Source: Cladosporium sp. IMV 00045 | Taxonomy: Eukaryota > Ascomycota > Dothideomycetes > Cladosporiales > Cladosporiaceae | Length of the DNA: 17,796 nt | Assembly (NCBI GenBank): GCA_001931905.2 | Contig: MSJI02000071.1 | Span: 1-17,796, forward strand | Direction of reading: 5' to 3' | Shown here: in pieces, positions 1-9,835 of the stretch | Layout: every line of letters begins with the position of its first letter | How positions within the stretch are numbered: position 1 is the first letter of the stretch | Program-made: the position numbers and the translations under genes | The notes under the pieces: generated by a model | Databases searched by the model: none | Told to the model about the DNA's origin: nothing | What the model saw: the letters and a program-made list of their open reading frames with translations, nothing else

Positions 1-1744
1 CGAGAACGGGTCTTTGACAGCGACAATACCCAGAATCAGTGCACTGTTGAAGAGATTGTGCATGCCCACCCCGAGCTTGATGCGCTCCGCCATGTTGCTT
101 GGGCGGAAGTTGAGTTTCAACTTGAGGTCAGCACAAGCTGATGAAATGCAGGCGTTGCGGGAGTAGGAGAAGCGATCGGTGAGAGATTCCAAGAGGACGT
201 AGGTACGATGCAGTGTAATCCGCGCGAAATGATACGACGAATGCAGATAGATTCTTTGCCAATCCAGAAAAGGTCGATCGAGATCCATTGATGTATCGGG
301 GGCCAGCATGCGGAAATAGGGAGGCAGGCTATCAGCCCAAGTCAACAATGCTTTGTCAAGTTCAAGCACTTTCTCGTAAGCTGCATAGGACGTGCCGATA
401 GGTAGAATGCCGAAGCACTCATCCTGAATGTTCCCTAAAATGCTGGACATCTTCTGCTGAAAGTGATAGTATATCGTCGGAGTAGGATCGCTGAGTGGCT
501 TTTCCAGGACCCTGGGAGCATCCTCTTCCGACAAGTCGTCCATACAAACGTTGCGGATGTTCATCTGCATGCAGTGCTTATTGTTGATCGTGTATGGCCG
601 GCCTGTTGCTAAAGAATATGAGCGGTCAAGAGAGTATAGTGTGCACCAGAGTCGTCGCCTGGTCTCCAGCACTTTGGCCGGCAAACCCCAGCTTTCGCCG
701 TCCAGGTGCATGCCTTGGGCTTGCGCCATTCGAACAGCAAAGCTGGAAGTGAGCCAGCTTTCGGTCTTGCGGCCAAAGTAGATGAGATAGCGGCTAACTA
801 GAATCCCCGCGCGTACTAGATCTGGGCTCTCGCCGGAGATGGTGGGTGCCAGGACAATTGCCTTTCGGGAAGCCCAGAAGAACTGAATCGACGTCTCCTC
901 GCTGCGCTGCTGCTTATCTGTCGAAGCATCGAGAGGGCAATCAAGTAGTTCAGCAAATGCAAGTATCATGAACAGCAGAGCCAACCATCGAAGGTCGACT
1001 GCGGTTAGATCATCGTCGCCCCATTTCCGACCCCAGAACTGCTGGTAGCTTGCTTCAAATGTCTCCTTGTGTACGCTGTCGAAGATGGGATTGAGCTCTT
1101 CAAGAAATCTGTTCACCAGATGATCGACCACCGCTTTGCGTCGCGGTAGGCATCCGACAAGCTCCCAAATATGCGCGTACGGCTCTTTGCCACCACGATG
1201 AAAGATACTCTCTCCGTATTTTGAAGGATTGCTGGCATGTATGCCACCCATGCCGACGGGCAGTTGAGGGCTCTCGATGTGCATGAGAGATGCCGCGGAT
1301 TGATGCCCGAAGTAACTATTTCCATGATACGATGCAGCACCTCGGGAGTTCCAAATATGTCCGATCTGCGGAGAGCTGGACGACGTTTCCGGACGAGTGC
1401 AAGACGGGAGAGGTGCTACACGTGCTTGTAGGGACTCGTCTGGGCCAGGACTAGCAATCGAGATCGAGTCGCACAACAGCACTTCTCCAGGGACTCGTGC
1501 AATCGACTCTACGTTGGCGTGTGACTGAGATGCGGCAGTATGTCGCACACGATGATCCAAAGCGTTTGAGCACAAGTGGGTAATACGCCTGCGAACGCAA
1601 GTCGAGCAAGGTGCCTGGCGGTCACACTAACCAAGAACGGAGCATGTCAGCAGGCGTAGTGATTATGCGGTGTTTGAGTGGGAGTCTGACCTTCCGTCTC
1701 AGCCTACGACAAGGGCTACAGACGTCTTTTGTATCTCGCGGCAT
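1..1744 (-). CDS. Zn2Cys6 fungal transcription factor (C-terminus beyond window)
   Basis: Nuclear transcriptional regulator, two exons: 1744-1691 (18 codons) and 1626-1, frame open to the window edge (about 560 residues seen). The intron, 1690-1627, has a GTCAGA donor, a CTGAC branch site and a TTAG acceptor. It splits the zinc cluster, and joining in phase 0 gives an exact Zn2Cys6 motif: C9-x2-C12-x6-C19-x5-C25-x2-C28-x8-C37, rich in Arg. A low-complexity linker follows, then from about residue 180 a helical region typical of the fungal-specific transcription factor domain (PF04082). Its core is the RRLWCTLYSLDR stretch followed by ATGRPYTIN, around residues 341-367 (nt 660-580). The start ATG at 1744 has A at -3 and sits 8 codons before the first Cys. 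There are no frameshifts or stops. It lies just downstream of, and on the same strand as, the MFS permease gene, so it is a natural candidate regulator of the permease/hydrolase pair (inference). The DNA target is not readable from the protein. Confidence 0.93.
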
Positions 1745-2084
1745 TGTTGATAAGAGTAAACAACAGCGCGACACTGATGAATCTGGCCCAGTATAGGTAT
1801 CCAGTAGAGTATAGAGGAAGACCGGGGTCTTCCGTCGCCGAGATGCTGCTTCGGCGCTGAGCCACCCCGCGCACAAAAGTCGGCCCGTTGGAAGATAAAC
1901 TGTTAGGTAATAAGACCAAGAATACCGTATCATTGAGCCATCAGTTGATTGTCGGAAACGAAAGATAGCGATACAAACTGTTTGATACGCAGGCCTCTCG
2001 GGTTGAAAAAGTAATGAATAAAATCGGCCTAATCGTAGAAAGGGAAATCTCATGATGGACCCATAACGTCCACGACAAATTATC
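1745..2084. other. Intergenic region, promoter side of the transcription factor
   Basis: About 340 bases between the permease stop codon and the start of the regulator, both on the minus strand. It must hold the permease 3' end and the regulator promoter. I see no gene: the minus-strand open frame that spans it (to 2155) is a read-through of the regulator's exon 1 and intron. No convincing TATA or other box was assigned. Confidence 0.6.
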
Positions 2085-3725
2085 TCAGAGCGCATACCTG
2101 TAATCCGGGTGGAAATCGCCGGTTTTTCCTGCGCCGATTGCTCGAGTCTTCTCATCCTCTGTCATGCTTTCTCGGTCGTTGTTTTGCTTCTTCAAAAACA
2201 GGTACAACGCACATTGCCCGACTCCGGCTAGTAGAATCGCAGCCAATGAAGCGCTAAGACCCATAACATATTTGCCATCTTGCGTGCTGCGGAAGATTTG
2301 ACCGACCTGGATTGGGAAAACATTAGTGATTGCCCTAAAATCTGCGATGGCAGCCACAAGTAGGAGAAGCTCAACTTACAACGACGCCTGCGCTGTTCCC
2401 GAGGCTTTGATTGGTGCCGATCGCCATGGCACGCTTGTAGTATGGCGCATGGCTGTTTAGCAGCCAGGAGACATTGAGTCCGACGCAAATGTAGACGCCA
2501 GGTCCAATGAGGAAAGTTGAGAAGTAGAGCACGCCTCTTTGATCAGCAGGGACGCCGAGCTGGACTGCGTAGCCGATGGCAGTCACAATAGTAGCCGGAA
2601 TCATAAAGAAGGCGCGGCGCTGCCATCGGTCTGACGCCCAAGAGACGATAATATAAGCGGAGGATGCCCAGAAGAAGACCGGGATGGTGAGGAGTTGGGT
2701 TGTGACGACGCCGAATCCGAATGATCTAATGATCAAGGGCAGGAAGGAAGAAAGGCCGAAAGAGCAAATGTCGGCCATGAATTGGTTAAAGCAGCTGATG
2801 TAGAGCTTGGGATCCATGACTGCTCTCTTGACTTCCGCCCAATCGAACTCGGGGGCACCGTTGTAGCGAGCGTTGATTTCCGCGCGAATGCGCATCAGGT
2901 GTCTATCCTCCTCGTTCAAGAACCAGGCGCTCTCGAAGTCGTTTGCGAGAGTGAAATAGGCGAGTATTGCAACTGCAACACTAAGGCAGCCTTCGATGAT
3001 GAATAGCCAGCGCCAGCCTTCCTGGCCCCCGACGCCATCCATCTTGAGGAGGGCGTAAGCGAAGAGACCACCGAAAGATCCTGAGAGCGCGGCGGATACG
3101 AAGAGATAAGAGATGCGGAGGGCTTGCTCGCGAGGCTGATAGAAAGTAGACAGATACAGCGCTAGACAAGGGAAAAGGCCTGATTCGAAGACACCGAGGA
3201 GGAGACGAGAGGCGTAAAGCTGGCCAACATTGTGCATGAAGCCCGTTCCAATGAGTACGATCGACCAGCAGAAGATGAGCAGAGGAATCATGCGCTCTGG
3301 TCATAGTCAGCAACATTCCATTGTTAAGACTGGAACTCGAATGGACATACTGGGATGGAATTTTTTCAAGACCAGTGAGCATGGAATCTCAAACGCTACA
3401 TACGTAACATAGAACAAAGTAATAGCGTCTATCGGCGATCAGTACCTCTGTAAGCTTTCGAGGCGCATGGTTTGCTATACGTACTTCCAAGCTCAGAGCT
3501 CGACATTCCGATGTCCTCGGTCATGCCCGCCGATGCTGCATTGCCGATGTTCGCGCGGTCGAGATATGCGATCAGGAAGATGATGGTCATGACGGGGGCA
3601 ATGAACAGATCCAGCTTGCGAACGAGTTTCGCTTCGCGCTTCGCATCAATGGTGAGGATATGTGATACGGACCCTTCGCTGGTGTCCATGTCGATGGTGC
3701 CGCTGGAGGCATTGTTCTTCTCCAT
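2085..3725 (-). CDS. MFS permease, Dal5-like anion:cation symporter family
   Basis: Plasma-membrane transporter of the family that carries small organic anions (allantoate, nicotinate, pantothenate types); the substrate is not predictable here. Four exons: 3725-3485, 3428-3351, 3296-2380, 2306-2085; total 485 residues, normal for the family. Introns: 3484-3429 (GTACGT), 3350-3297 (GTATGT, CTGAC branch), 2379-2307 (GTAAGT, ACTAAT branch); phases agree throughout. Landmarks: LDRANIGNA at about residues 55-63 after the first membrane segment; exon 2 supplies LFYVTYVAFEIP and LKKFHP, the hallmark second-helix region; then RLLLGVFESGLFP, YQPREQALR and GWRWLFIIEG. A hydrophilic tail ends in FHPDYRYAL. 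The ATG at 3725 lies in a CACCATGG context; an in-frame ATG at 3830 would add 35 residues and is less likely. It is divergent from the FAH gene, sharing a roughly 800 bp promoter, suggesting co-regulation. Confidence 0.95.
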
Positions 3726-4529
3726 GGTGCCGGCTGGTGGAGGTGAGGGTTTACGGCACAAGAGTGGTGTCTCAGCGTATGTTAAAACAAGCAAAGATCT
3801 CGAATAAGGCCCGGCAACTTGGAGTGTCACAAAAGCATCGAGAGCTTGCCTTTAAAAGAGGTGGTCCACTGTCATGCCTTTGGCGACTTTATCTGAGGGA
3901 CGGCGTACCAACAAAAGCTTCCACACCAGATGCATGTCGCCGCCAGGGCGCCGACTCCAACAGGCCTCGCATGATCGTGATTACACCGCGAAGATTAGAT
4001 GAAAGACGATTCAGGGAGACGATAACAGAAGAGTCGCCGTCAAACTCGTCGCAGATACTGCTTAGCCGACGGAAGCAGGAGCGCCATTCGGTCGCCGCTG
4101 AGGGTCGCAGTAGATCTGGTCGGCGCTGAGATAGGCGCGCGACATCTTCATACGACAGGGAACGATCATGCGTATTCATGGGTAAGTTAGCAATTGTTGT
4201 AGACTATCGCTTTCGAACAGATAACGGTTTGATAGAGAGAGATAGCCGAGGCCGCATTTTTAGCGTCGGCGACGCCTCTGTTGGCGCGCAACACGGCCCA
4301 CCTGTTCATTGAAGTCGGCGACAGGAAACAGGCGGCGACACTCGCCGAGGTGAACACTCGATGATAGGTGTTGTGGATCGTTAGAGCGATAATGCCAGCG
4401 ACGGCGCTGTCAGTCCAATGGCTTCACTGATATAAATGCGTGCTTCGGCCAAGAGCTGACTACACGCAAAAGTTCAGGCCATTACTCCCACCTTCAGTAC
4501 ACACCTCTTCGACCCAACAACAAATAAAA
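3726..4529. promoter_or_regulatory. Divergent promoter between permease and FAH hydrolase genes
   Basis: Shared upstream region of two divergent genes. Toward the hydrolase it has CCAAT at 4414-4418 and TATAAA at 4431-4436, about 95 bases before its ATG at 4530. The middle carries three copies of CGGCGAC (4267-4273, 4316-4322, 4333-4339), listed separately. A minus-strand ATG frame of 96 codons (4179-3889) lies within it, but it has no recognisable motif, and an overlapping plus-strand frame of 155 codons is equally open. I treat both as chance. Confidence 0.6.
4267..4347. promoter_or_regulatory. CGGCGAC boxes with a CGG-N9-CCG palindrome (candidate Zn2Cys6 sites)
   Basis: CGGCGAC occurs at 4267-4273, 4316-4322 and 4333-4339, all in the same orientation, 49 and 17 bases apart. 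The third box is the left half of an inverted repeat, CGGCG-N5-CGCCG, spanning 4333-4347, which is also CGG-N9-CCG. Zn2Cys6 dimers are known to bind CGG half-sites in inverted, direct or everted order. With such a regulator gene 2.5 kb away, these are reasonable operator candidates. That they bind this particular regulator is inference. Confidence 0.4.
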
Positions 4530-5673
4530 ATGTCTTCTAGCCCTGTAAGTAGCGCCATGAAGATTTCCACAACCATAGCATCCGCTGAGTTCCTCAAACA
4601 AAAGGTCTGGACGCGCTTTGTACGCTTCATCGACACGGAAGGACGAGAACGGTGCGGCGAGCCTGAAGATCCCGATGTCGATGGTATGATGCCGACCTTT
4701 GACGTCCGCCTCATCATTATCTTAGAGTTATTTACAGTCTGGTATTAGTCGGCCTCGCCATCGCTTCCAAATCCCCCATCCGCATCAAGCTGCTCAGTGG
4801 GTCGTCAGCCATCGACGCTGGGAACTGGACAGGAGAAATTGTCGAAGCCAAGCAGGTGAGACCAAGGCAATGACCACGAATAAGATGTTCCTAATAAAAC
4901 ACCCACTGAACGCTTTCTCTCGCTCGACCAGATCCTCTCACCACTCAGCAAGAGAGAAACTGGCACAATCCGCTGCATCGGACTGAACTTCAAGGACCAT
5001 GCGGTCAGTCGACCCTGCCGATTTCCTCAGCGTCTCCAACGAAGAAACCCCACTGATGATCAGGTGGACTGTCTAGGCTGAGCTCGGTTGCCCTTTACCA
5101 AGCGTGCCCGAAGTCTTCTTCAAACCAGCAGAATGCCTGAACGACCCGAGCGCCCCGATTGCGGTCCCTCCAAGCGCGCCAGCAGCCCTGGATGCTGAAG
5201 TCGAGTTGGCCATCATCATCGGTAAAGACTGCAAGAACGTTGACGAGCGCAATGCCGCGGAATACATCCTGGGCTACACGGTTGCCAACGATGTGACGGC
5301 CCGAGATGTTCAAAGCCGCGTCTCGCAATGGGGCTTTTCCAAGGGGTATGATGGCTTCTGTCCACTGGGTCCTGTGGTCGTACGAGCGGATGCGCCCGGC
5401 TTCGATGTTGCGAATCTTTCGATGAGGACGGTCTTGAATGGCGAGACATTGCAAGACGGAACATCCGCGCAGATGATCTTCTCGGTCGGCGAGATTGTTG
5501 CCTATTTGTCCCGTGACACTACCCTGGCGGCTGGGACGGTCATCATAACTGGAACACCTTCCGGAATTGGGCACAGTTATAATCCGCCGAAGTATTTGAC
5601 ACCGGGCGACGATCTCAAGGTGTCGATCGGCTCGGGTCTCGGAACCTTGGTGAATACCATAGCCGTTGTGTGA
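4530..5673 (+). CDS. Fumarylacetoacetate hydrolase (FAH) family enzyme
   Basis: Metal-dependent hydrolase/decarboxylase/isomerase of the FAH fold (acylpyruvase, HpcE-like group), usually cytosolic or mitochondrial, acting on beta-diketo or 2-oxo acids; the exact substrate is unknown. Exons 4530-4683, 4749-4855, 4932-5003, 5077-5673 give 309 residues. Introns start GTATGA, GTGAGA and GTCAGT, all with in-phase YAG acceptors. Motifs: WTRFVRF near the N-terminus, GTIRCIGLNFKDHA (98-111), FFKPAECLNDP, metal ligands in the E-V-E pair (E152, E154) and D183 of YTVANDVTARD, FSKGYDGFCPLGP (198-210), ITGTPSGIG (268-276). All the residues expected for metal binding are present, so it is probably active. 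The first exon could contain one more, 60-nt in-frame intron (4545-4604), giving 289 residues. It is divergent from the permease and probably works on the transported compound (inference). Confidence 0.94.
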
Positions 5674-5851
5674 AATGGAAATTCAATACCATTTCTCCGT
5701 GTACTGAATGTGAAACCTGCAGTTGGAGGTCGTGTTGGCTGAGAAATAGTCATATATATTTAGTTGACACCCCAAAACAAAGGAAACAAAAAGAAAAGGC
5801 CCGCTCTCGCAGTCCATGCCAGGTTCTGTCACAGTTCACTTCCTCTTGCGC
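5674..5851. other. Convergent 3' region between FAH gene and cysteine-rich gene
   Basis: Short intergenic stretch between two genes that end toward each other. It is A-rich around 5755-5795 (TATATATTTAG, then runs of A), fitting polyadenylation regions, but no specific terminator can be pinned down. Confidence 0.5.
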
Positions 5852-6371
5852 TCAATACAGAACCTGGATCAGCCCTACGATGCCGACGAAGGCTCCCAAC
5901 TTCCAGCTGGCACTGAGCGCCGCACCGCTGTTGGGATGATTCGGATCAGCAGCAGGTCGCAGCTCGAGGCCATTGCCGACAAAGTTCTTCCGTTCCAGAT
6001 CGCCAATGGAATTGCACGATTGACCGAACTTCAACGTGTCTTTGTAGACGTAATCCGAGATACAGTCTGCCCAGTCGTCGATCTTCTTCGCACTGTTTGG
6101 CGTACACCAGTGGTAGCAGCCGTCATCCGATCCTCCTACCGGCCCTTGACAGCAGTGCTGCTCCATCAATTGCGGGAGGTCTTGTTGTGTTCCAGAAATG
6201 GCACATAAGAATGTTTCTGTGTTGTCCGAGAAGCCAGTGAGCCAGGAAGAGGGGCTGATGGTTCCGGGCTTGCACCAGTTGGCTAGATCGGGAGTGTTAA
6301 TGACATCCCTGTGCGTGTGTAGGGTTTTGAGTCGACGTACACAAGCCATCTGGCAGTGGCTGCTGGGCCAT
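5852..6371 (-). CDS. Small cysteine-rich protein with hydrophobic C-terminal tail
   Basis: No family recognised with confidence. The coding body (6282-5852) is clean: eight cysteines (in WCKPG, FLC, HCC, GCYHWC, ADC and SCN contexts), acidic and Trp-rich stretches, then PNSGAALSASW and a roughly 16-residue hydrophobic end (LGAFVGIVGLIQVLY). The tail resembles a GPI-attachment signal or a tail anchor. Best model: exon 1 6371-6341 (ATG in an ACAAGCATGG context), intron 6340-6283 (GTACGT donor, TTAAC branch, CTAG acceptor, 58 nt), exon 2 to the TAA, 153 residues, phases consistent. This model gives no signal peptide, which is odd for a cysteine-rich protein with a GPI-like tail. Alternatives are an unsplit start at 6349, or an unrecognised upstream exon encoding a signal peptide and joined at the CACAG near 6313. 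The 3' exon is much surer than the 5' end. Confidence 0.7.
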
Positions 6372-7494
6372 GCTTGTGATCGAGAAACGAAAGTTGAAAG
6401 AAGGACTTTGCAAAAGCTAGGTCTGGCGGCGATGATGATTTCGGGCTGTAAAGGCGCACTAGGATCCAGTTACATGTAATGAATGATGTGCGAGTGTGGT
6501 AAAGAGTGTTTGCGACAGTTCGCGAAAATCTAGGAAAGAGGAAAGTTTGAGTACATGAGAAGAGTGGATTGAGAAAGGAGAGGGACGCGATGAACATGGA
6601 GTTTCGACGAGCTCGGCGGTTCTAGGCATTTGGCATCACCGTTGTCTTCGTGCTGTAGAGGGCATATCATTACCGATGGCGTTTGTCGCGCAGACCAGCA
6701 ACATTGAGCTTTTCAAGCGTCAGCCCTCGCGGTTATCCTGCACAGCGGGAACTGCTCCTGCGCACCTGTTCGTCCATTCTGATGGTCTCTTGCGGCGTGA
6801 TGGCGATCAGATTCTGGTTGTTCAAGACTTTGATCGGGCGCCTAAGCTGAGAAATCGGAGTCCAAGAAAGACGGTGTTTGTTGTTGCGCCGTGGCGTCCT
6901 TGGCGAACATCGCTTTCTCTTCACGTTCAAGAATTCCTTAGTCATGAGCAAACTTGGCGCATGGCACCGTGCTGATAGGTGTTTGTATTGCGTCTGGGTG
7001 CTACAAGCAAATGTTTCCGTGCACTTGGATATGCAATGCCCGTTAATCGAAGTCGCAAAGGTTTTTCTGCCCACAAGTCGAAGAACGAACGACGGGCGCT
7101 GCTCTGACTGTTATACCACAGCCCTGCCGCTCTCATGACGATCTTCGGCGCAATAGGGCTAACGGTCTCGGCAATAATGGTTCAGCCTTGGGAGAGCAAG
7201 GGCACGCAATATTTTCTCCTTCGATTTATTATTAGTTCAGAGTTCGGCCATGCATTTCATGCTTAACTTTAGTCCCTTTGGCTTTCGCCATTGCATTTTC
7301 GGCGTGCCTTCGAGTCGCCATGATGGTACCAGTTGCGAAATCCTTCAGGGAACTCTGAATATGCGCGAAGCATTCTGATCTCGCCTGCATGAATTTTCAC
7401 AACGTGCTAATTCTGGTGTAGTCGTGGCATGCTGGACACCTTGTTTCCCTCTATGCCCTCTCTCGCTGCCGGCCCGGCTTGGATCATTTGCCTC
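6372..7494. other. Gene-poor stretch, nothing recognisable
   Basis: About 1.1 kb without a supportable gene. Several 60-113 codon frames exist on both strands (for example plus 6676-6975 and minus 7074-6733), but they overlap one another, have no recognisable motifs and no paired splice signals. The left part should contain the promoter of the cysteine-rich gene. The right part is the flank of the helicase tandem repeat. Confidence 0.5.
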
Positions 7495-9340
7495 CCATCT
7501 GCAGAAAGGTCGCGTCTCGCCAGGCTTGATTTCAAGATGATCTACCAGTCACGTATCGGATGCCTTGGGTCAACAGCAGGGATGACAAGAGGAAAAGCTA
7601 ACGACTTAGCAAAGGACGATAGTCGTCGAGCCAGTGACTGATGGAATGTCGGCATGAGGTGGGTGGTGCATTCGCAAGAGCGTGTACACGGCCGTAATGC
7701 CGTCTCCCTTCGGCCCTGACCTCGCCGTAGAATATTCCTGGTTTGACGATCCAGACCTTCCACTCGATCCCCGTAGGAGGCCGCGACCGTCTATCTTGCG
7801 GACTCCAGACACAGCACGAGATATCTACAACGCCATCTGCGCTGCGCCGCCACATAAGCAGCAGCACGTGGCCCAGGGAACACACAGCTCATCGCACCGG
7901 GTGACCGACATCCGCTGCCCGCGATACCAAACTGGTTTCAGAGCTTTCGCCACAGCGACAAGTACAGCCCAGACGGGCTGAAGCGTCCGCGGCCGGTTCC
8001 AGCTATCGTGCTCATCTCCAACGACCACTTTGAGGGCCACTCCAGCTCAGACTCAGAGTTCCGCATCAAATGCAGTTTCATCACGACTTTCCCCACGTTG
8101 AGCATCGACGTGCGGAACAATCACAACAGGCAGGACGACAACGCTGTCAAGCGTCCTCAGACCAAAAGTGAAGAGAGCACGGGTTTGATGCTTACCGGCC
8201 TGGATAGCCTTACCCACAAGAAGGTGACCGTCACCAAGAAGACAACTTAGAGTTCGACATTGACGTCGCCGGCTCTTTCTCCATGAAGCTGTTGTCCGAG
8301 CCGCTATATGGCATAAAAGCGAGGCTGAAGGGAGTCTACTTGAGCGTTAGCTCGAGCATGACCCGTTCGGAGTTCTCTCAAGTTTGGCTGCGAACAAGCA
8401 CCGGACGCCCAAGCCGTTCACGTATACGGCCAGGCGAATGATTTACGCGAGGGCTCTCGTCAAGAAGATTTTCTTTACCGCAGTACGCAGACGCTCTACC
8501 GCTTTCATCATTATCTGTAAGCTTAAATCCACCTAGGATACTCTCACATGGGAGGTGCACGAGTGGCTGGTCCACGATGTTCGAGCGTTGTCGGCGACTC
8601 ACCAGCCGATGAACAACTGGTACCTGTCTCAACACGAAGAGTACGAGGAAGCCAAGAAGTACCCGTTCTCAAAGTACGCACAGGATGCAACACTTCAATT
8701 GCCAGTGGCACCCTGGCTCATGAACGGCAACGCCGAGAGCATTTCGCCAATCTATCCGAAGGACTGCGACCCCAGGAACAGCACACCCTGTCACAAGTTT
8801 TTGCTTCGGTCAAGCTCTACATTGCTCACATCGTCGCTGCCCTTTTGTATGAGCGCAGAGAGGATAACCATGAGATGATGGAGATCTACAACAAGAGCCG
8901 CAAGCACGCAGTTCAAGTCGAGAAGACGGACACTTGTGACGCGGAGGGCTACATCATCTGGCATCTACACGTCCGCTTGAACACGAATGGTCTGAGCAGT
9001 AACCGCGTGAAGCCGTGGCATGACGACAAGACCAGTGCTACCCTCATCGCTGGCAAAAAGCGATATACACTCCCGGAAAAGGTGGTTTACCCGCTCATCA
9101 GAGGTTTCGACTTTGTGGTCAAAGTCAAGCCTCATCAAACACAGCAAAAGGCCGTTCATGAACTCCAAGAGTACGAGACACTCGTCGAGCCCACTTACGT
9201 TAGAGGACCTAGACATCAAGCGTAAGGTTGATGATCTTAAACAACTTGCCCCTGCTGGCTTCAGGTGGCAAGATGTTGAACGTCTCTCGAAGTCGATGGC
9301 AAAGCTCGAGGCCTGTTCGAGTTGAGGTTCATCATCGCTG
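7495..9340 (+). pseudogene. UPF1/DNA2-NAM7-like helicase, copy A: heavily decayed N-terminal half
   Basis: Diverged tandem paralogue of copy B. Homologous protein is spread over all three frames in the order 2-1-0-2-1-2-1, meaning at least six frame changes, plus an in-frame TAG at 8534-8536. Recognisable pieces: EYSWFDDPDLPLDP (about 7730), WFQSFRHSDKY and AIVLISNDHFEGHS (7931-8045), FDIDVAGS (8253), AFIIICKL then TLTWEVHEWLVHD (8497-8575), VKLYIAHIVAALLYERR (8809-8859), IWHLHVRLNTNGL (8958-8996), LDIKRKVDDLKQLA (9210-9251) and KARGLFEL (9302-9325). Homology to copy B stops there, so the Walker A and all later ATPase motifs are missing. It retains about 475 bases of N-terminal region, within 7700-8240, that copy B lacks. 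The function of this N-terminal region is unknown. It cannot make a working helicase. Confidence 0.8.
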
Positions 9341-9835
9341 AGCTTTCCTTGGTCACTTGTTCCCAAACCTTTGAGGGCCAAGTCTTTGCAGATCTCCAGC
9401 GCCAGCACTTGATCAACGAGAGACATGTTCTGCCTCCCACGCTCACTTCACTGCTGAGTCGTATCGAAAGAGTACCACAGCTTACCACACAGACCGAGAT
9501 TGACTCGACAGCAGAGGCCGAGTTGTGGCAGCCTTGCGACGTGTGGGACAGACTGTCAAAGCCTACGAAGCTCGAAACGTTTCTTGCACGTCTAATCGTG
9601 TGGTTCATCTTTCCAGTCAGTTTTACGCCTTCTTTACTTCGCTGCGCGGCTACGGAGATGGGAGGCGAGCACTTTTTTGCATTCGCTTTCTTTGGCGCCT
9701 TGACGATACACACGCCGTACGCTGCGTGGTCGTATGAGCTCCGCCATACTCCTTGTGCTTGTGTGTCCGCTGACAATCGCCCACTTCCCGTCGAGCAGGA
9801 AAGAGTCTTGCTGAGCATGAACAAAGCGCACGTGC
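9341..9835. other. Spacer between helicase copies, origin unknown
   Basis: About 500 bases joining the broken end of copy A to the start of copy B homology. A plus-strand frame of 200 codons (9322-9924) is open across it, but its sequence does not match the helicase copy B C-terminal region and shows no motif I recognise; an antisense frame is equally long. It may be a remnant of a third inserted sequence or of diverged helicase sequence. Confidence 0.4.

Noticed and set aside
1622..2155. Minus-strand frame of 177 codons
   Set aside because: It reads through the regulator's exon 1 and into its intron; only 18 codons (1744-1691) are real, the zinc cluster needs the splice at 1690/1626, and upstream codons have no protein character.
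3662..4179. Overlapping plus (155 codons) and minus (96 codons) frames in the divergent promoter
   Set aside because: They are open on opposite strands over the same bases, with no motif, no splice partner and a position in a promoter; chance is the simplest reading.
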